Assembly (NCBI GenBank): GCA_964446435.1
Contig: CAYUOS010000015.1
Location: 1-34,081 of the forward strand
Direction: 5' to 3'
DNA: 34,081 nt
DNA from: SLNP01 sp964446435
GTDB taxonomy: Bacteria; Bacteroidota; Bacteroidia; Bacteroidales; VadinHA17
Below are positions 9,193 through 17,122 of this stretch, piece after piece. Numbering within the stretch: position 1 is the first letter of the stretch; each line of letters begins with the position of its first letter. The notes beneath the pieces were generated by a model. The model was not told the DNA's origin, did not search any database, and worked only from the letters and a program-made list of their open reading frames with translations. The translations under genes were made by a program, and so were the position numbers.

Positions 9193-10359
9193 TTAGAGAA
9201 TATCTTGCGATAATACCTCTCCCAGCTGTGAAACAGGTACCACTCTTACACCGTTACTTCTGTTTTGCGGATTGTTACCTGAATAAATCACCAGACCACC
9301 TGTTGAGCCGGTAATTTTATTCCAGTAATTAATACCTTTGAAGAACTCTTCGGTAACAGTCTGGCCCGACTTTATCTCAACTGCCATCTTAACCGCGTTT
9401 CTCACAGAGACAAGATCGATCTCGTTACCTGTATTATCACGCCAGAAATAGAGATTTGATTTTTTCCCATGATTAAACCGGTTCTTAATAAACTCGAGGA
9501 TCACAAGATTCTCGAAAAGATTACCACGCCATGGGTTGATTGGCAGGTTCCCGACATCTTTAATTCCAAGAAGAGCTGCTGCCAGACCGGTGTCGTAGAA
9601 GTAGAGTTTTGGCATTTTTACGACACGCTTGTTGAAGTTTTCATGCCATGGTCTTAGCAGGAAGAGTACGAAGCTTGCTTCCAGAACTCCCAGCCATGAG
9701 GAAACGGTTTTAACATCAACCCCGGTCTCAAGGGCAAGGTTACTCATGTTTAGCAGAGAACCGATCCTTCCTGCACACAGGCGGATAAACTTCTCAAACA
9801 GAAAAAGGTCGCTTATGTTCTTAAGTTGTCTTACATCACGCTCAATATAGGTAATGATATAATTGGAATAGTATCTGCCCGTATCAATCTTATCATCATT
9901 ATAGAGAGCCGGGTATCCTCCCTTAAAAATTACGTCATTTATATCCGTTCTATTGTTTTCTGACTCCTGCATACTCAGTGGCAGAAGAAACAAATAGCCT
10001 ACTCTGCCAGCCAGACTCTGTGAGATATTGTCCTGTATCAGGAAGTTATTCGAACCCGAAAGAATAAATTTCCCATTCTCATTTGTTTCATCGAGAATCT
10101 GCTGAAGGTATGAGAAAAGTAAAGGGACCCGCTGAATTTCATCGAGAATTGCCCCGTTCCGGAAGGTGGCCAGGAATCCCCTGGGATCTTCAGTCGCAAA
10201 TCTCCTGAGGTCGGGGTTCTCAAGATTTGCATATGCTTTTTCAGGAAAAACGCTTCTTACCAGGGTTGTTTTTCCCGATTGTCTGGGGCCAACAACGGCA
10301 ACAGCCCGGAATTGGCTTGCCAATACCCTTAATTCGTCTTCTGCAATTCTTTTAATCAT
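9193..10359 (-). CDS. AAA-family ATPase with DUF4143 C-terminal domain (copy 1)
   Basis: 388 residues. The N-terminal AAA domain has Walker A GPRQSGKTT (residues 24-32), Walker B AILDEIQRVP (about 70-79) and sensor-like ILSGSNNFL. The SQSLAGRVGYLFLLPLS segment and the C-terminal DUF4143 region follow. The latter ends in a nuclease-fold-like pattern, GNEIDLV ... AVEIKSG (D-x(n)-E-x-K). Proteins of this type are abundant in Bacteroidota, are patchily distributed and have no settled function; some act like toxin/antitoxin or defence accessory ATPases, which I do not claim here. It is clearly paralogous to the gene at 28319-29491. The start ATG sits almost at the predicted transcription start, so the mRNA may be leaderless. 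It is flanked by direct copies of a propeller-gene 3' end. Confidence 0.85.
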   Translation of the reverse strand: MIKRIAEDELRVLASQFRAVAVVGPRQSGKTTLVRSVFPEKAYANLENPDLRRFATEDPRGFLATFRNGAILDEIQRVPLLFSYLQQILDETNENGKFILSGSNNFLIQDNISQSLAGRVGYLFLLPLSMQESENNRTDINDVIFKGGYPALYNDDKIDTGRYYSNYIITYIERDVRQLKNISDLFLFEKFIRLCAGRIGSLLNMSNLALETGVDVKTVSSWLGVLEASFVLFLLRPWHENFNKRVVKMPKLYFYDTGLAAALLGIKDVGNLPINPWRGNLFENLVILEFIKNRFNHGKKSNLYFWRDNTGNEIDLVSVRNAVKMAVEIKSGQTVTEEFFKGINYWNKITGSTGGLVIYSGNNPQNRSNGVRVVPVSQLGEVLSQDIL

Positions 10360-10363
10360 AAGA

Positions 10364-10394
10364 CAAATTTACAAATTTGGAATTCAATTCCAAA
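10364..10394 (-). promoter_or_regulatory. Predicted promoter with overlapping palindrome for ATPase copy 1
   Basis: On the minus strand, TTTG (10394-10391), 19 bp, then TAAATTTG (10371-10364): an exact match to the Bacteroides TTTG/TAnnTTTG promoter. A perfect palindrome with one central base, TTTGGAATTGAATTCCAAA, occupies 10376-10394 and covers the -33 box and part of the spacer. This is a likely operator. The start codon at 10359 follows within 5 bases. Confidence 0.6.
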
Positions 10395-10490
10395 ATTGTA
10401 AGAAATTCTAGGTTGAAACTATCGGAATTATTTGAATTCGGGAAGATCTTTCTCTCCGGGTGGAGTATTAACAAATGATACGGATTGAAA

Positions 10491-11564
10491 TTAATCCCAT
10501 GGAATTATTGCCTCAAAGAGTTTATCTGTGTCGACAAATGAAGTGGCAATAATCCTTTTATTATCAGGTGTAACATCAAACGAAGTAACGGGCCTGTCTA
10601 ATATGAGCTTCATTACAGGAGTACCGTCCCATTTCCATATATGTACTTCTTTTGACCAGTCAAAAGGATAGGGCTCTTCTCCCTCCTTAAAATGATCCAT
10701 AACTGAGAACCCGCCATATAAGGCATATATGTATTCTTCGGTTGATTTTATGTGATGATAATAATTAATCATCCCCCCGGTTCCCGGTTTTCCCTGTCCT
10801 GTCAGCATTACTTCCCTGTTATGAGAAGCATCAGACATTTGTAGTTCTTTAATCATCTGTTCGGTTTCGAGAGAATATATTCTGAGTAATGGGAATTGGT
10901 TAAATACTGATGCTATCAGGTTCTCCTTTGAATTGACTGTTGTAAGTTTTGCATTATGAAAAGGCAGCATATTCCGAGGGACACTCTTGTCAGAAAAATA
11001 GTATGGTTCTCCCCACTCAGACACCTGTCCGGTTTCCATATCATAAACAGAGAAATCCCTTGAAGCGGTATCAAGATAGTTGGAATTAAATATTATGTTG
11101 TTAACCAGAAAGAAATCCACGCCTTCTCGCATTGCAACTGGTAAATCAAATTTATTATGAATGACCAGATCAATTGAATTATCAGACATAATGATTTTTG
11201 CAACCTTTAAATCATAATCACTCTGATATAAAATCTCATTGTTGGCGTGTACCTTAAAAAACGGATAAATGTCCACCTCTTCACCGGGCCCTCTTCCTTT
11301 TCCGATAAAGCTGCCAAGATGATTAAAACTGTCTTTCGAAAATACATGAAAGAACCTGTCGGTCTGGTGGTCCAAAACTATTACCAGGTCATTCATTATC
11401 AACATATCCATGGGCATTCCAAGTAATACTGAAACCTCGTGCTCATCAAACCGGATGTTTTTCACAGTCAGAAATTCAGAATATTGCACTGACGGACTTT
11501 TACAGGAATTGATAACCAGAAAAATCAAGACAAAGAGGATAAAGGATGGAGTTTTCATTAACAT
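10491..11564 (-). CDS. TolB-like 6-bladed beta-propeller lipoprotein
   Basis: 357 residues. A hydrophobic N-terminus ends in a lipobox (VINSC, Cys21), so an outer-membrane or periplasmic lipoprotein is expected. GRGPGE at residues 90-95 is the motif shared by all propeller proteins of this island. The C-terminal IWKWDGTPVMKLILDR followed by FDVTPDNK matches the closing blade of the TolB-like (PF15869-type, BF3164-like) propellers. Function unknown; a ligand-binding or partner role for the neighbouring secreted peptides is inference. ATGs at 11564 and 11558 both give a signal peptide. Its 3' end is duplicated at 9096-9139, beyond the ATPase gene. Confidence 0.8.
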   Translation of the reverse strand: MLMKTPSFILFVLIFLVINSCKSPSVQYSEFLTVKNIRFDEHEVSVLLGMPMDMLIMNDLVIVLDHQTDRFFHVFSKDSFNHLGSFIGKGRGPGEEVDIYPFFKVHANNEILYQSDYDLKVAKIIMSDNSIDLVIHNKFDLPVAMREGVDFFLVNNIIFNSNYLDTASRDFSVYDMETGQVSEWGEPYYFSDKSVPRNMLPFHNAKLTTVNSKENLIASVFNQFPLLRIYSLETEQMIKELQMSDASHNREVMLTGQGKPGTGGMINYYHHIKSTEEYIYALYGGFSVMDHFKEGEEPYPFDWSKEVHIWKWDGTPVMKLILDRPVTSFDVTPDNKRIIATSFVDTDKLFEAIIPWD

Positions 11565-12115
11565 GGGTCTTTTAGGTTTATCGATGTAATATTAGATTTC
11601 AAAACTGCAATTGCAGAGATTGCTTTATGAGTGAATATTGAATCAAAGATCAATTATTTGTAAGTCATTGCAAAATGAAATCATTATTTACGGTGAATTT
11701 GTCAATGAATGAGGGGTATTTGTCAACTATTTCAACAATACGCAGGGGGGCGCAAGTTCTTTTTAAATATAAATCAAAAAGTTAGTGTTTAACAAATTGC
11801 AATATGAGATGGTGATTTTTGACTGCAGATCTATATCAACCCATTGTCGGCAAAGCTGTACTAGGCTGAGCATCTGGATTAAAACATTATAGGTGACGCT
11901 TTAGTAGGAAGGGCAGGCTTCCAGGTTTATGATAAATGGGCTATTGGAAGTGAAATGAGCATAAGAAGATCCTAACAAATTATTTCATTTAGTTATGTCA
12001 ATAAACATAATAAACCTATATATGCACAATAAACCTGGTAAGTTTATCAGGCAAAATTGAGTTTATTATGGATTAAAAAATCAGACATACGATTCGGTAT
12101 CCTCCATTTCATGCC
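11565..12115. other. 551-bp gap without an intact gene
   Basis: AT-rich sequence between two propeller genes. It contains a radC 3' vestige (11831-11877, listed separately). It also has a plus-strand stretch open for about 30 codons (about 11887-11980, containing GRAGFQVYDKWAIGSEM), which may be the end of a lost gene I do not recognise. AATAAACCT words repeat around 12000-12035. I see no peptide leader of the island type and no clear promoter here. Confidence 0.5.
11831..11877 (-). pseudogene. radC 3' vestige
   Basis: On the minus strand this reads C-S-A-stop-YSFADNGLI-stop. It matches the last codons of the intact radC at 27157 (GSAYYSFADNGLI) base for base at most positions, with one Tyr codon changed to TAG. 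Upstream similarity fades quickly. It is a leftover of a radC gene at the left side of the island. Confidence 0.65.
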
Positions 12116-13138
12116 TCAATCGCTAATATTATATTTCCGTATTTCATTAACCTCGGGGTTGAGGGTATAAAGAAATATTGAGTGTTCATTATCAGAGACA
12201 GTGAAATCGATTGATCCTGAGTCGAGTTCATACCTTCCTGTAAGTATCCCATCCCAGGACCAGCAGTGCAATTCAGTTACTCCGGTTTCTGTTCCGGGAA
12301 GTGCGTTAACATATTTCAACCAGATATGATCATTCGTTAAAAAGGGCTGACTGTAATAGATCGGACATTTTCTTTCGAACAGGGCATCACGTGTTGGACA
12401 ATCCGTTTTTCTGCCAATATGGATTTCAGTCTGGAGTTTATAATTCCTGTAAATCTGGAAAGCCGGGATATCGGTGAAAACAACCACAATTGTTCCTTTA
12501 TCATCGCTAACTTTTACAAAGCAGGAATAAAGGTTCTGGAGGTGATCCTCTCCCTCAATTGGAACATTGACCTCCGGCAATTGCCCGAATTTTTTAATCT
12601 CCCTCTGATTCTTTGCATCATAAAGAATAAACAGAGATTCTCTCAGTTTGGGATTAATATACACATAAAGAGTATCGTTTATCTTTTGAAGTTTATTGAC
12701 AATATCGTATAGGAGTCTTATGCGATATTCAGGAGCGCTTTAATCTGTGAGTGGCAGTCTAAAATACTCTTCGAAGAAAAAGTCTGTATAGAGAGCAACT
12801 CCCTGATCTGTCTTCTCAAAGAAATAGGGATCGATGCCAGTGTATTCTCCAGGTCCCCGTCCAAATTTTCCTATTGAGAAGTTGACCCTGAAATTGGCAG
12901 TGTCATAGAAAACAACCGGATAATTGCTGAACTTTTCAAGACTAGTAATTCCAACCATCCATTGTTTGTACATATGCAATTCAAATGGAATAAATACATT
13001 ATTGGTTACGAATGTCGTATCAGCTTCCAGCTTTCTAAGTTTTACCGAATTGATGTTAACGTAGTCTCCGTAGGATGTCTGATTGCAACTACAAATTAGC
13101 AGAAACGGGAAAAGACATATGGTTACTTGTTTTTTCAT
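12116..13138 (-). pseudogene. TolB-like propeller lipoprotein gene with a single in-frame stop
   Basis: Two collinear open stretches in the same frame are separated only by a TAA at 12740-12742 (codon 133). Without it the gene would encode 340 residues, against 341 for the neighbour at 13168-14193, and the two align throughout. The N-terminal part has a lipobox (LICSC, Cys18) and GRGPGE at residues 93-98. After the stop the frame continues SAPEYRIRLLYDIV and on to CWSWDGILTGRYELD and KYNISD. Only one nonsense codon is visible and there is no frameshift, so the loss is recent, the stop is read through, or it is a sequencing error. The gene starts 29 bp after the neighbour's stop, so the two are a tandem duplicate pair. 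Confidence 0.8.
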
Positions 13139-13167
13139 GGTTTTATGGTTTATAGGTTTCTAAAAAG

Positions 13168-14193
13168 CTATTCGAGGTTATATTTCTCAACTTTATCGTT
13201 ATCTTCATCCCTTACCAGAATAAAGAGTGACTTTCCATCATCTGATACAATATAGTGAAAAAAGCTTTTCTCTATCATATATCGGCTTCTCAGATATCCA
13301 TCCCAGGACCATGCCTGAAGTTCTGTTGAAAGGCGTGTCTGTCTCTTTGACTTATTGAGGTATTTTACCCATATAAGACCTGCTGCCTTTTTTGGGCTTT
13401 CAAAATATTCTGTACAGGAACCATTACGGATATCATCACCGAAGGTGCACCCTGCAGAGTTTTGAGTCCATACAGCCTTTCTTAGTTTATAGTTCCGATC
13501 GTAGAAGTGGATTACCGGGTTGAATACATAAAAATCGGCAAGTGAGGTTTTGTCATCGTTAATCATAAGCCAACTTGAAAAGAACTTTCGGCAATCTGCA
13601 AAACTATACTTCCTTGCTCCAATGTCGGGTTGTTCTCTGAATCGACTAATCCTCCTTTGGTTTAATGTATTGAAAACGACATAATTACAGCTATCTCTGT
13701 CGTCATTTCGGAAAGTAAATATCGTATCAGAAATCTTTGTTAATCCGTTCAGTGGTTCGAATGCAATTGAAGAACTATACAATATCCTAAAACTATTTGG
13801 AGGAGTATAAATATACTTTGTTTCATAGAAGGCATTGGTATGGACTGCAATCGAAGTATCAGTCTTTTCGAAATAGTATGGATTTATTGAGGTAAACTCA
13901 CCAGGCCCTCTACCAAAAACACCGAGTGTGAACTCTACATTCATTGTTTTGGCGTTAATGAATGTTAACGGTGCCTGATCAGCCTCCTGAGATGAACATA
14001 TCACTACGATCCAGTTCTTGAACCAGTGCAACTCCGGAACAGAGGGCAGGATTGACTCGAGAACGAATACTGAATCTGGGGATGGAAATGATGGATTTAT
14101 TTTGGTTACATCAATAATTTGCTTTTCCTTATGGCCAATGCAGGAAGCTAAGAAAAAGTATGTAATTATTAAAGCCGGAAAAGTTCTCTTCAT
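13168..14193 (-). CDS. TolB-like 6-bladed beta-propeller lipoprotein
   Basis: 341 residues from the ATG at 14191-14193 (MKRTFPAL). A longer frame to 14301 exists, but this ATG directly precedes the signal peptide and lipobox (LASC, Cys18). GRGPGE at 94-99; closing blade AWSWDGYLRSRYMIE; C-terminus KYNLE. It is closely related along its length to the interrupted gene just downstream. It follows the peptide pair at 14323-15084 after a 129-bp leader containing a long inverted repeat. Role unknown; position suggests a partner of the preceding secreted peptides. Confidence 0.8.
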   Translation of the reverse strand: MKRTFPALIITYFFLASCIGHKEKQIIDVTKINPSFPSPDSVFVLESILPSVPELHWFKNWIVVICSSQEADQAPLTFINAKTMNVEFTLGVFGRGPGEFTSINPYYFEKTDTSIAVHTNAFYETKYIYTPPNSFRILYSSSIAFEPLNGLTKISDTIFTFRNDDRDSCNYVVFNTLNQRRISRFREQPDIGARKYSFADCRKFFSSWLMINDDKTSLADFYVFNPVIHFYDRNYKLRKAVWTQNSAGCTFGDDIRNGSCTEYFESPKKAAGLIWVKYLNKSKRQTRLSTELQAWSWDGYLRSRYMIEKSFFHYIVSDDGKSLFILVRDEDNDKVEKYNLE

Positions 14194-14232
14194 AATTCTG
14201 CTTCGTTTTTCTGATTTATATAAGATAGTTTT

Positions 14233-14303
14233 AAGTGACAAATGGGTCCTGTCTTTTGAGATAACGGTTGAGCTTTCAGAGTTCCAAGACCCAATTGCCA
14301 CTT
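14233..14303 (-). promoter_or_regulatory. Long inverted repeat between peptide and propeller genes
   Basis: Arms AAGTGACAAATGGGTC (14233-14248) and GACCCAATTGCCACTT (14288-14303) pair at 14 of 16 positions around a 39-base loop. They lie between the peptide stop (14323) and the propeller start (14193). There is no U-run, so a processing, stability or attenuation hairpin is more likely than an intrinsic terminator. Confidence 0.5.
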
Positions 14304-14322
14304 GTTTAAAAACGTGGTCAGG

Positions 14323-14652
14323 TTATTCTACCTGATATTCACATTCTTTTTTCTTAGTATCGTCAATGATCCATCCTAAGTTGATAGGGCATGCTAAGGG
14401 TCCTGGCATCCTCGAACACATTCTGAACCATTCCTGGGGTCCACTGCCCTCATAAGGGTCCTGTGTCCAATCATCATAACAATAGCGCTTTATGGATCCA
14501 CTTTCTCCCTCGTCAAAAGCTTTCGACATTACAGAAATCAAATCAAGCGAGGTGTCCTTTTCAGAATTGTTTTTGGCAATACTGAGGTTGATGATTGAAA
14601 TTAAGATGAAGATGAAGATTGTAATTGTAGTAATATGGATTTTTCTTTTCAT
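14323..14652 (-). CDS. Secreted peptide precursor, island family (peptide 1, 4-Cys core)
   Basis: 109 residues from ATG 14652. A frame extends 9 codons further to 14679, but the MKRK start matches its paralogues. Hydrophobic signal-like segment at residues 5-25, conserved propeptide SLDLISVMSKAFDEGE ending at residue 50, then a variable core with four Cys. The core start (IKRYCYDDW) resembles that of the neighbouring peptide 2 (MKRSCYTRW), so the two are a diverged tandem pair. The gene starts 27 bp after the peptide 2 stop. The propeptide recalls the NVEALA family (x-V-x-x-x-A...GE) of Bacteroides; I rate that as resemblance only. Unlike peptides 2, 3 and 5 it lacks the 280-bp upstream repeat. 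Confidence 0.75.
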   Translation of the reverse strand: MKRKIHITTITIFIFILISIINLSIAKNNSEKDTSLDLISVMSKAFDEGESGSIKRYCYDDWTQDPYEGSGPQEWFRMCSRMPGPLACPINLGWIIDDTKKKECEYQVE

Positions 14653-14679
14653 TTCTATAGTTTTTAGTAGAACTGACAA

Positions 14680-15084
14680 TTAGTTACTGGGTGGGATATT
14701 GGCACAACATGGGCAGATTGGTCCAATGAATTCTGGTTCAAGACATTCATTATTAGAACAGCAGCCTGTCAAATCATTGTCTATGCATTCTTCCTCGTCC
14801 ATTGGTCTCTGGACAATCGCAGAATAGCAATTATGATCGTCTGGATAATGTCCACACTTCCAAATAGGGACCCAATCATAATTTGGATCATAGTCATGTA
14901 ACCACCTTGTATAGCATGATCTTTTCATCCCTGAACCTTCTCCCTCATCAAACGCTTTCACCATAACGGAGATAAGGTCGAGGGTGGTATCGGTGTTGTC
15001 TGTCTGATAAGCGAGGCCGATATTTAACACTGTAAGCCCAGCAAAGAGGCAGAGCACAATGGGTATGATTAGTTTTCTTTTCAT
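14680..15084 (-). CDS. Secreted peptide precursor, island family (peptide 2, 10-Cys core)
   Basis: 134 residues. The leader MKRKLIIPIVLCLFAGLT is shared almost exactly with peptides 3 and 5, followed by NIGLA and the propeptide TLDLISVMVKAFDEGEG ending at residue 50. The core after that is unlike any other copy and holds ten Cys, including a CC pair and a CPCC near the C-terminus, a density typical of disulfide-stabilised extracellular peptides. DNA identity with copies 3 and 5 is high through the leader and upstream region and stops at the GEG codons. It is preceded by repeat element A and, further up, a thioredoxin-like remnant. Likely exported by Sec; whether the propeptide is cleaved is not visible. 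Confidence 0.8.
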   Translation of the reverse strand: MKRKLIIPIVLCLFAGLTVLNIGLAYQTDNTDTTLDLISVMVKAFDEGEGSGMKRSCYTRWLHDYDPNYDWVPIWKCGHYPDDHNCYSAIVQRPMDEEECIDNDLTGCCSNNECLEPEFIGPICPCCANIPPSN

Positions 15085-15360
15085 TTTGTTTTTTGTATTG
15101 TTTATTGAATTGATTTATTGTTAAGTGTGTTTGTTCAAATAAGACAGCACATGGGCTGTAGGGTCGGTTTCTCAGTACAGTTGTACCTTACGGGGCTGTT
15201 AAGGCTTGTTTATACCTGCCATTACAGTGTTTTCATGAGTTATTTTGTATTATCTTTGCATCGTACCTCCTTTCTGCTGTTACAGCAGGGGAGTCTGAAG
15301 AGGAAGCACCGGCTAGCAAGGCTTATCGGCTTCCTCTTCTTCGTCCCGGTAACAGATATA
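15085..15360 (-). repeat. Conserved peptide-upstream element, copy A (nested hairpins)
   Basis: About 276 bp nearly identical in long blocks to 17123-17402 and 22576-22847, always directly upstream of a peptide start. It holds the palindrome CTGCTG-TTA-CAGCAG (15274-15288) and an 11-bp inverted repeat GAAGAGGAAGC (15297-15307) / GCTTCCTCTTC (15329-15339). An outer pair CTGTTAC (15277-15283) / GTAACAG (15349-15355) would enclose the long stem and exclude the local palindrome. An AAAGGAGG word abuts it on the minus strand, and TATCTTTG (15251-15258) on the plus strand fits a -7 box. It may act as an untranslated leader, an operator or a recombination site. Confidence 0.7.
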
Positions 15361-15362
15361 GT

Positions 15363-15466
15363 TCACTCTTTTATTAATGTCAAAATATAAAATACCATTT
15401 TCATATCTTCTCTAATATAATGGAGTACTATTAAGACATATCCCTTTAGTATTGATGATGGGTAAA
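15363..15466 (-). pseudogene. 3' remnant of a thioredoxin-like gene
   Basis: The minus strand reads EDMKMVFYILTLIKE-stop, matching the end of the intact thioredoxin-like gene at 17403 (EDMTKVFHIITGTKE-stop). After one frameshift, the upstream bases give IINTKGICLNSTPLY, matching its LIDQENRIKLIGAPY. The remnant sits in the same place relative to element A as the intact gene does to element B. The duplicated unit therefore included thioredoxin end, element and peptide leader. Confidence 0.65.
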
Positions 15467-15510
15467 GTACATTCGAACCTCACAAAGTTAATTTCGGAGA
15501 ATGACATTGA

Positions 15511-16617
15511 TTAATTGCCTTTAATGTTAGCGAAAGGATATTTATACATCTCCAACCCCTCCCCCAAAGATGGAGAAAGTCCATATACTACTTTTTCTTT
15601 CAGATCCATCCCGATTTGTATCAGGAATCTGTCTAAAACAACTTTTCTGACAGGGACACCCTCCCAATCGAAAATTAGCAATTCACTTTTATATTTCGAA
15701 AGATCTGTTTGAGGATTCAAAACTTCTTCCCTTTTTAACACAGGTGTAGTTGATGAAACATATATGAAATCATTGTCAGAGAACAAATTGAATGAGTATA
15801 AGTTTAGAGAATTTAGTGATGGACTCTCTTCATTGTTGAATTGTTCAATACTTTTTTTAAGCTCGTCATAATCACAATATATAATTGTTGATCTGTGTTC
15901 TCCGGTTATCTCATAGAAGTCTATCTGGCCAACCGAATATGGGGTAGATGCTATTCTTCCCAGTCGGGAGTTCACTCTAAGCCCCCCTGAGTAAAAGAGT
16001 CGGCTTTCTCTTTCATTTTTAAGCTTGTAGGAAAATGATTCAGATTGGTACGGGACGCTTATAGTTGATTTCATGCTATGGTTATAAATGCTAAACCTTG
16101 TTCTCCCATTCTCATAAATGATTATGTCCTCTCCTCTATATTTTATCGATAAGAAAGGCCCCTCAGAACCCGGTATCTCAATTAAAACCCTTCGGCATCT
16201 ATAGTTCGGGTTAAGAAACAATTGGGAAAGGTTAATCTCAGTTACATTCAATTGACTTATATCGTAAATATGCATTAAACCTGTTTCAATTTCATCGGTT
16301 TGAGGTATAATATCTGCTCTTACCACCTCACAGGGGCCTCTTCCCCTAGATATGATTTCTCCCAACCGGGTTCCATTTCGTGTGTTGAATGCATGAAGCA
16401 GGTGTTTATCAGCACGTTCCGTGCTAATCAAAAGAAATGTGTCAATGATTACTACCATATTGAAATCATAATACTCACCGACATTCATTTTTTCACCTTG
16501 AATAAAGTACTCTTCCTCAAAGGTTGCTGTTGAGATGTTATTATCCCCTGCATTATTACATGATATTGTAAATAGCAGTAGTACCAATGTGATTATGCTA
16601 TAATGATCTCTGTTCAT
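15511..16617 (-). CDS. TolB-like 6-bladed beta-propeller lipoprotein (GRGPCE variant)
   Basis: 368 residues with signal peptide and lipobox (FTISC, Cys20). The island's GRGPGE motif appears here as GRGPCE (residues 92-97), the only copy with Cys in place of the second Gly. The C-terminal segment LIFDWEGVPVRKVVLDR corresponds to the W-x-WDG closing blade of the others. It starts 160 bp downstream of peptide 3, with a hairpin in between, and is followed by the thioredoxin-like remnant and element A. Function unknown; best described as a divergent TolB-like propeller lipoprotein. Confidence 0.78.
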   Translation of the reverse strand: MNRDHYSIITLVLLLFTISCNNAGDNNISTATFEEEYFIQGEKMNVGEYYDFNMVVIIDTFLLISTERADKHLLHAFNTRNGTRLGEIISRGRGPCEVVRADIIPQTDEIETGLMHIYDISQLNVTEINLSQLFLNPNYRCRRVLIEIPGSEGPFLSIKYRGEDIIIYENGRTRFSIYNHSMKSTISVPYQSESFSYKLKNERESRLFYSGGLRVNSRLGRIASTPYSVGQIDFYEITGEHRSTIIYCDYDELKKSIEQFNNEESPSLNSLNLYSFNLFSDNDFIYVSSTTPVLKREEVLNPQTDLSKYKSELLIFDWEGVPVRKVVLDRFLIQIGMDLKEKVVYGLSPSLGEGLEMYKYPFANIKGN

Positions 16618-16686
16618 CTCTAGAGTGGCTTATGTAGAACTGGTTATTCTATTTCTGATACTATGGACAAGATAACTCCTAAGGAA

Positions 16687-16726
16687 TATCCGGATCAGGG
16701 TTTTTATCTAAGCCCTGTTCCGGATA
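16687..16726 (-). promoter_or_regulatory. Hairpin between peptide 3 and its propeller gene
   Basis: TATCCGGA-T-CAGGG (16687-16700) pairs with CCCTG-T-TCCGGATA (16713-16726): 13 pairs with one T/T mismatch and a 12-base loop. It lies about 50 bases after the peptide 3 stop. Only a weak U-rich tail follows on the minus strand, so it could be an mRNA 3'-end stabiliser or a partial terminator. Confidence 0.5.
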
Positions 16727-16777
16727 AACCAAATATCATTAAATATACAAAGATTTGTTCTCACCAATTCAATATCT

Positions 16778-17122
16778 CTAACTGGGATCAGGTGATTCTA
16801 TTACTTTGCACCATGAGTCTTTTTCAAACTCATCATCGAAGTATACCCATGGACATGTACCCGGGTCAAAAAGCCGCAAAGGAACTACCCAGTAAGGGGG
16901 TGTAAGAGTTGTTCTATACCTATTTTCACTGCCGGGTGGCAGATCCAGTGTCTGCACCCAACCTTCACCGCCACCTTCTCCCTCATCAAACGCCTTTACC
17001 ATTACTGAAATCAGGTCGAGGGTGGTGTCGGTGCTGGCGGGTCTGTTGGCGAGACCGATATTGAACAATGTAAGCCCTGCAAAAAGGCAGAGCACAATGG
17101 GTATGATTAGTTTTCTTTTCAT
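16778..17122 (-). CDS. Secreted peptide precursor, island family (peptide 3, 2-Cys core)
   Basis: 114 residues. The same leader as peptides 2 and 5 (MKRKLIIPIVLCLFAGLT, then NIGLA) and the identical propeptide TLDLISVMVKAFDEGEG ending at residue 50. The core is different: Gly-rich start, several Pro and Trp, and only two Cys (GTCPW and SWCKV). It lies directly downstream of element B and the two thioredoxin-like genes and upstream of the propeller gene at 15511. The conserved leader next to an unrelated core argues for module exchange rather than simple drift. Confidence 0.78.
   Translation of the reverse strand: MKRKLIIPIVLCLFAGLTLFNIGLANRPASTDTTLDLISVMVKAFDEGEGGGEGWVQTLDLPPGSENRYRTTLTPPYWVVPLRLFDPGTCPWVYFDDEFEKDSWCKVIESPDPS

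Noticed and set aside
12740..13138. A separate 132-residue lipoprotein and a separate 182-residue protein at 12116-12664
   Set aside because: Both are in the same frame, are joined by sense codons around one TAA, and together match the neighbouring 341-residue paralogue.
15259..15272. Short ORF start after the AAAGGAGG word in element A (ATG CAA AGA TAA on the minus strand)
   Set aside because: The ATG is AGG in copies B and C, so no conserved leader peptide.
15277..15355. Integron attC site
   Set aside because: The cassette-like arrangement and foldback are suggestive, but the arms do not fit the RYYYAAC/GTTRRRY core sites and there is no integron integrase in the window.
15240..15360. Plus-strand small RNA from element copies (TATCTTTG -7 box)
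   Set aside because: The -7 box is conserved but no TTTG -33 box lies at the right distance in any copy and no terminator follows, so I do not annotate an ncRNA.
14323..17122. Double-glycine bacteriocin leaders processed by a C39 ABC exporter
   Set aside because: The leaders begin with a hydrophobic Sec-type signal segment and no C39 peptidase/ABC exporter gene is present in the window.
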